Assembly: GCA_020024615.1 (NCBI GenBank)
Contig: JAHHTP010000029.1
Span: 1 to 17,313 of the forward strand
Length of the DNA: 17,313 nt
Source of the DNA: Oscillospiraceae bacterium
Lineage (GTDB): Bacteria > Bacillota > Clostridia > Oscillospirales > Ruminococcaceae
Direction of reading: 5' to 3'
Below the pieces are notes generated by a model. It was not told the DNA's origin. It saw nothing but the letters and a program-made list of their open reading frames with translations, and ran no database searches. Shown one piece after another: positions 14,326 to 17,313 of the stretch (within the stretch, counting starts at the first letter, position 1; each line of letters opens with the position of its first letter). Position numbers and translations under genes: made by a program.

Positions 14326-15792
14326 ATGCAGAATTTACCTGAAGTTAAATTGGGTCTGATCTCGGTTTCCCGCGACTGTTTCCCGATTGCACTTTCTACC
14401 CAACGCCGTAATAAAGTGGCAGAGGCATATGGTGCGAATGTTTATAACTGTCCAATCACCGTTGAGAATGAGGTTGATGCACAGAAAGCGGTTGCTGATG
14501 TAAAAGAACACGGTGTAAATGCTCTGGTTGTATATTTAGGCAACTTTGGTCCGGAAACGCCAGAAACCATGATTGCTCGTTTCTTCGGCGGTCCGACTAT
14601 GTATGTTGCAGCTGCTGAGGAAGGCAACCTGATTGACGGCCGTGGTGATGCTTACTGCGGTATGCTGAACTGTTCCTATAACCTTGGCATGCGCAAGATT
14701 AAAGCATTTATTCCGGAAAATCCGGTTGGGACTGCTACTGAAATTGCTAAACAGATGGGGGAGTTTATTCCGTTTGCAAAAGCAATTTTAGGACTTAAAA
14801 ACTTGAAAGTTATTGCTTTCGGACCGCGTCCACAGGATTTCTTTGCATGTAATGCGCCGATCAAACCGCTGTTCGATCTGGGAATTGAGATTCAGGAAAA
14901 CTCCGAGCTTGATCTGTATGATGCTTACTTGAAACACAAAGATGACCCGAGAATTCCGGAAGTTATTGCTGATATGGAGGCGGAACTGGGTGAGGGTAAT
15001 AAACATCCAGGCGTATTATCCAGACTGGCACAGTATGAATTGACCTTACTGGACTGGGCTGAAGCAAATAAAGGCAGCAGAGAATATATTGTATTTGCAA
15101 ATAAATGTTGGCCGAGCTTTGAGCGTTACTTCGGTTTCGTTCCATGTTATGTTAACTCTCGTTTAACCTCCAGAGGTATTCCAGTCGCTTGTGAGGTTGA
15201 TATTTACGGCGCAATTTCTGAGTATATCGGTACCTGTATCACTGGTGCGCCGGTGACACTGCTTGACATCAACAACACCGTTCCATCCTATATTTATAAT
15301 GAAGATATCAGCGGTAAATATGATTTCCGCTTAAATGAAACCTTTATGGGCTTCCATTGCGGCAATATACCGATTTGCAGACTGGCAAAAGGTGAGATGA
15401 AATATCAGCTGATTCAGAAACGCGTTCTGGAACCGGACGGCGAGCCGGACATCTCCCGTGGTACCTTAGAGGGTGATATCGCAGCAGGTGAGATTACCTT
15501 CTTCCGCTTACAGTCCACCGCAGCAGGTGAGCTGAAAGCTTATGTTGCACAAGGTGAAGTTCTGCCAGTTGCAACCCGTTCCTTTGGCGGTATTGGCGTA
15601 TTTGCTATTCCAGAAATGGATCGCTTCTATCGTCATGTTCTGGTTGAAAAACAGTATCCACATCATGGTGCTGTTGCGTTTGGTCATGTTGGAAAAGTTC
15701 TGTTCGACTTATTCAAATATTTGGGCGTTAAAGATATTGCGTACAATCAGCCGAAATCTTTACCATACCCAACTGAGAATCCGTTTGCGTAA
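14326..15792 (+). CDS. L-fucose/L-arabinose isomerase family protein
   Basis: Metal-dependent aldose-ketose isomerase, expected to turn L-fucose into L-fuculose or a related sugar into its ketose. It has 488 residues against 591 in E. coli FucI. The catalytic region is recognisable: ACEVDIYGAISEYIG carries E290 and TLLDINN carries D314; their spacing of 24 equals E337/D361 of E. coli FucI, and H446 or H447 in QYPHHGAVAFGHVGK is the candidate third metal ligand. Upstream, VVYLGNFGPET and the N-terminal LISVSRDCFP fit the N-terminal Rossmann-like domains of this superfamily. A textbook AGGAGG at 14312-14317 precedes the ATG. With the neighbouring fucosidase it suggests L-fucose use; D-arabinose, L-arabinose or another substrate remains possible. 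No kinase or aldolase for the next steps is in the window. Confidence 0.85.
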   Translation: MQNLPEVKLGLISVSRDCFPIALSTQRRNKVAEAYGANVYNCPITVENEVDAQKAVADVKEHGVNALVVYLGNFGPETPETMIARFFGGPTMYVAAAEEGNLIDGRGDAYCGMLNCSYNLGMRKIKAFIPENPVGTATEIAKQMGEFIPFAKAILGLKNLKVIAFGPRPQDFFACNAPIKPLFDLGIEIQENSELDLYDAYLKHKDDPRIPEVIADMEAELGEGNKHPGVLSRLAQYELTLLDWAEANKGSREYIVFANKCWPSFERYFGFVPCYVNSRLTSRGIPVACEVDIYGAISEYIGTCITGAPVTLLDINNTVPSYIYNEDISGKYDFRLNETFMGFHCGNIPICRLAKGEMKYQLIQKRVLEPDGEPDISRGTLEGDIAAGEITFFRLQSTAAGELKAYVAQGEVLPVATRSFGGIGVFAIPEMDRFYRHVLVEKQYPHHGAVAFGHVGKVLFDLFKYLGVKDIAYNQPKSLPYPTENPFA

Positions 15793-15823
15793 GATTATTT
15801 TTGCATAAACTATATAGATATGC

Positions 15824-15859
15824 TCGGCTGTTTTCCATTTGGAGAATGGCCGACTTTTT
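15824..15859 (+). terminator. Terminator-like hairpin between isomerase and esterase genes
   Basis: A 13-bp stem (15824-15836 with 15841-15853, three G-T wobbles) with a 4-base loop is followed by CTTTTTC. It ends only 19 bases before the esterase ATG and just before its AGAGGGGA ribosome site, so esterase expression would need read-through; no separate promoter is visible between the genes. Confidence 0.75.
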
Positions 15860-15878
15860 CAAAAGAGGGGAAAATCTA

Positions 15879-17282
15879 ATGAGAATACATGGTGCATTTA
15901 TTGATGAAGGACCGCAGGATTGGCAGATCATTCAGCGACATGGTAGTGCAGCGGATATCGCACTTTCCGGCGTCTGGAGTGTACCGGAAAATAGCGGTGT
16001 GACAGTGGAAACGGTCATTGTTCGTGTTGTAGAGGAGAATACCAATAAGCCGATTATCAACTGGCAGAATGCCGATACGACATTTGAAGCGGATGGCTTG
16101 AGTGGCAGTTGGAATTATACGCTGAAACAGGTGCCACAGGGCGGTCTTTACCGCATTGAAACTAAGATTTATGCAGGCGATTATGTTTGGGGCTTCCGTG
16201 GTGATATGCGTCACCATATTGGTGTCGGGGATATTTATTGCATCATTGGACAGTCTAATTCCACCGGTTATGGTCGCGATCATCTGACAGATGCACCAGA
16301 ACTCGGGGTGCATCTGTACCGCATGAGAGGGCAGTGGGATCTTGCTACGCATCCGTTTGCTGATTCCACCGATACCATCTATCCTGATAACAATGAGGGT
16401 GGAAATACCGGTGCATGTCCGTATCTAAGCTTTGGTAAAATGCTGAAAAAAGCTTTGCATGTCCCGATTGGTTTGATGCCGGCCGCATTGGGCGGAAGTC
16501 CAATCTCTACTTGGCTGACATCGCAGGATGGCTATTTATATCAAAATATGCAAAAATACCTGGCAGCGATTGACAACGATTTTACTGGATTTTTGTGGTA
16601 TCAGGGTTGTTCAGATGCCCATTCTCAGTGTCATCCGGAAAAATATCTTGAAGAATTCAGCGAATTGGTGGATAATTTGCGCCGGGACTATGGTATGAAA
16701 CCGATTTTGACCACACAGCTAAATAAGGTGACCACCGATTATCGCACGCAAGGCAGCGACTATAAGCGTCATTCTTTTGGTATGATTCGTGGTGCACAGC
16801 GAGATGCAGCACATAAAATACCAGAAATCTATGTAGTGCCTTCGTATGATTTGCCAACCAGCGATGAAATTCATAATAGTTGTAGTTCCAATCTTGTAAT
16901 TGGAGAGCGTTTGGCAGAAGTGGCGCTGAATGCCGTTTATCATGTTCCGGGTTATGACAATGCCTTTGCACCAGATGTTAAGGATGTGCGCAGAATTACA
17001 GATGATACCGTGGAAATCTTCTTTGATCATTGTGAGCATCTGTGTGTGTTGAATGTTCCAGCTGCGGAAATGCCGTTTACCTGCACCGATGAGCAGGGGA
17101 TGATTTTTCCAGTTTCGATGCAGAAAACAACTGAAAACAGCATGACGGTCACCTTTGAACGCGCTATTGGTGGAAAAGCGGTGGTGAATCTTTGTCCAGA
17201 AGAAATCGGTGCTATGCGAAGTGTTCTCGATCAGAGCTCCTATCTGCCTGCACTTGCCTTTTATGCTGAACAAATAAAATAG
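15879..17282 (+). CDS. Sialate O-acetylesterase family (SASA/DUF303) carbohydrate esterase
   Basis: SGNH-type esterase that removes O-acetyl groups, in the best-known members from sialic acid. In 467 residues: an N-terminal beta region (about 1-115), then GQSNS with nucleophile S126, PAALGGSPISTW (oxyanion Gly block), LWYQGCSDAH, and the catalytic DxxH as D329-E-I-H332 followed by the family phrase VIGERLAEVAL; a small C-terminal beta domain ends the protein. No signal peptide is seen. The start at 15879 follows AGAGGGGA; an in-frame ATG at 15801 would put a terminator hairpin inside the coding region and is rejected. Position next to fucosidase, galactosidase and isomerase suggests it deacetylates imported host glycans; another acylated sugar, including plant material, is possible. 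Confidence 0.88.
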   Translation: MRIHGAFIDEGPQDWQIIQRHGSAADIALSGVWSVPENSGVTVETVIVRVVEENTNKPIINWQNADTTFEADGLSGSWNYTLKQVPQGGLYRIETKIYAGDYVWGFRGDMRHHIGVGDIYCIIGQSNSTGYGRDHLTDAPELGVHLYRMRGQWDLATHPFADSTDTIYPDNNEGGNTGACPYLSFGKMLKKALHVPIGLMPAALGGSPISTWLTSQDGYLYQNMQKYLAAIDNDFTGFLWYQGCSDAHSQCHPEKYLEEFSELVDNLRRDYGMKPILTTQLNKVTTDYRTQGSDYKRHSFGMIRGAQRDAAHKIPEIYVVPSYDLPTSDEIHNSCSSNLVIGERLAEVALNAVYHVPGYDNAFAPDVKDVRRITDDTVEIFFDHCEHLCVLNVPAAEMPFTCTDEQGMIFPVSMQKTTENSMTVTFERAIGGKAVVNLCPEEIGAMRSVLDQSSYLPALAFYAEQIK

Positions 17283-17313
17283 AATTATATTCATAAAATG
17301 GATGCTTTATTCG
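17283..17313. other. Short tail after the esterase gene, nothing recognised
   Basis: Thirty-one AT-rich bases to the window edge; no terminator hairpin or start of another gene can be supported. Confidence 0.5.

Noticed and set aside
15801..15878. Longer esterase start at 15801
   Set aside because: It would translate the terminator hairpin at 15824-15859; the ATG at 15879 has a good ribosome site.

Overview
All ten to eleven convincing genes lie on the + strand and the window is densely coded, with no gene-free stretch over 300 bases. Moderate GC, strong Shine-Dalgarno sites, consensus sigma-A promoters, U-tailed hairpin terminators and an infB-rbfA pair point to a Firmicute. The low-complexity Asn/Arg/Gly N-terminus of IF2 and the families of the accessory genes suggest a gut-type Clostridia member. 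No marker here fixes the genus.

Region 1 (1-3127) is the end of a housekeeping translation operon: infB (5' end outside the window), rbfA and a MarR-type regulator, closed by a good terminator.

Region 2 (3128-9256) is a six-gene operon that reads as a peptidoglycan muropeptide salvage pathway: murQ (MurNAc-6-P etherase), a BadF/BadG sugar kinase like clostridial MurK, a tandem-GNAT acetyltransferase like clostridial GlmA, an unusual PIG-L type deacetylase, a class-C beta-lactamase-fold hydrolase like AmiE/YbbE, and a DUF1343/GH171 protein like NamZ. Its promoter (TTGATT-17-TATAAT) is overlapped by one of two near-identical TGGT...ACCA operator-like elements. None of the six proteins has a visible signal peptide, so the route appears to run inside the cell on imported fragments. 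The proposed flow is: NamZ-like enzyme releases MurNAc, AmiE-like enzyme removes peptide, GNAT re-acetylates glucosamine residues, the kinase makes MurNAc-6-P, and MurQ makes GlcNAc-6-P plus D-lactate. The PIG-L step is unexplained.

Region 3 (9257-17313) holds four glycan genes: GH29 alpha-L-fucosidase, GH2 beta-galactosidase, an L-fucose/L-arabinose isomerase family protein and a sialate O-acetylesterase family (SASA) protein. The first three each have a separate promoter; the esterase sits just behind a terminator-like hairpin. Together they fit intracellular breakdown of fucosylated, galactosylated and possibly O-acetylated host glycans such as mucin or milk oligosaccharides. No transporter, fucose kinase or aldolase is in view.

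The most interesting points are the PIG-L protein that keeps its zinc ligands but lacks the usual general-base Asp, inside a MurNAc salvage operon; the paired operators at the murQ promoter; and the palindrome plus 21-bp-spaced tandem repeat upstream of the isomerase. Functions are inferred from recognisable motifs and remembered families; no database search was run.
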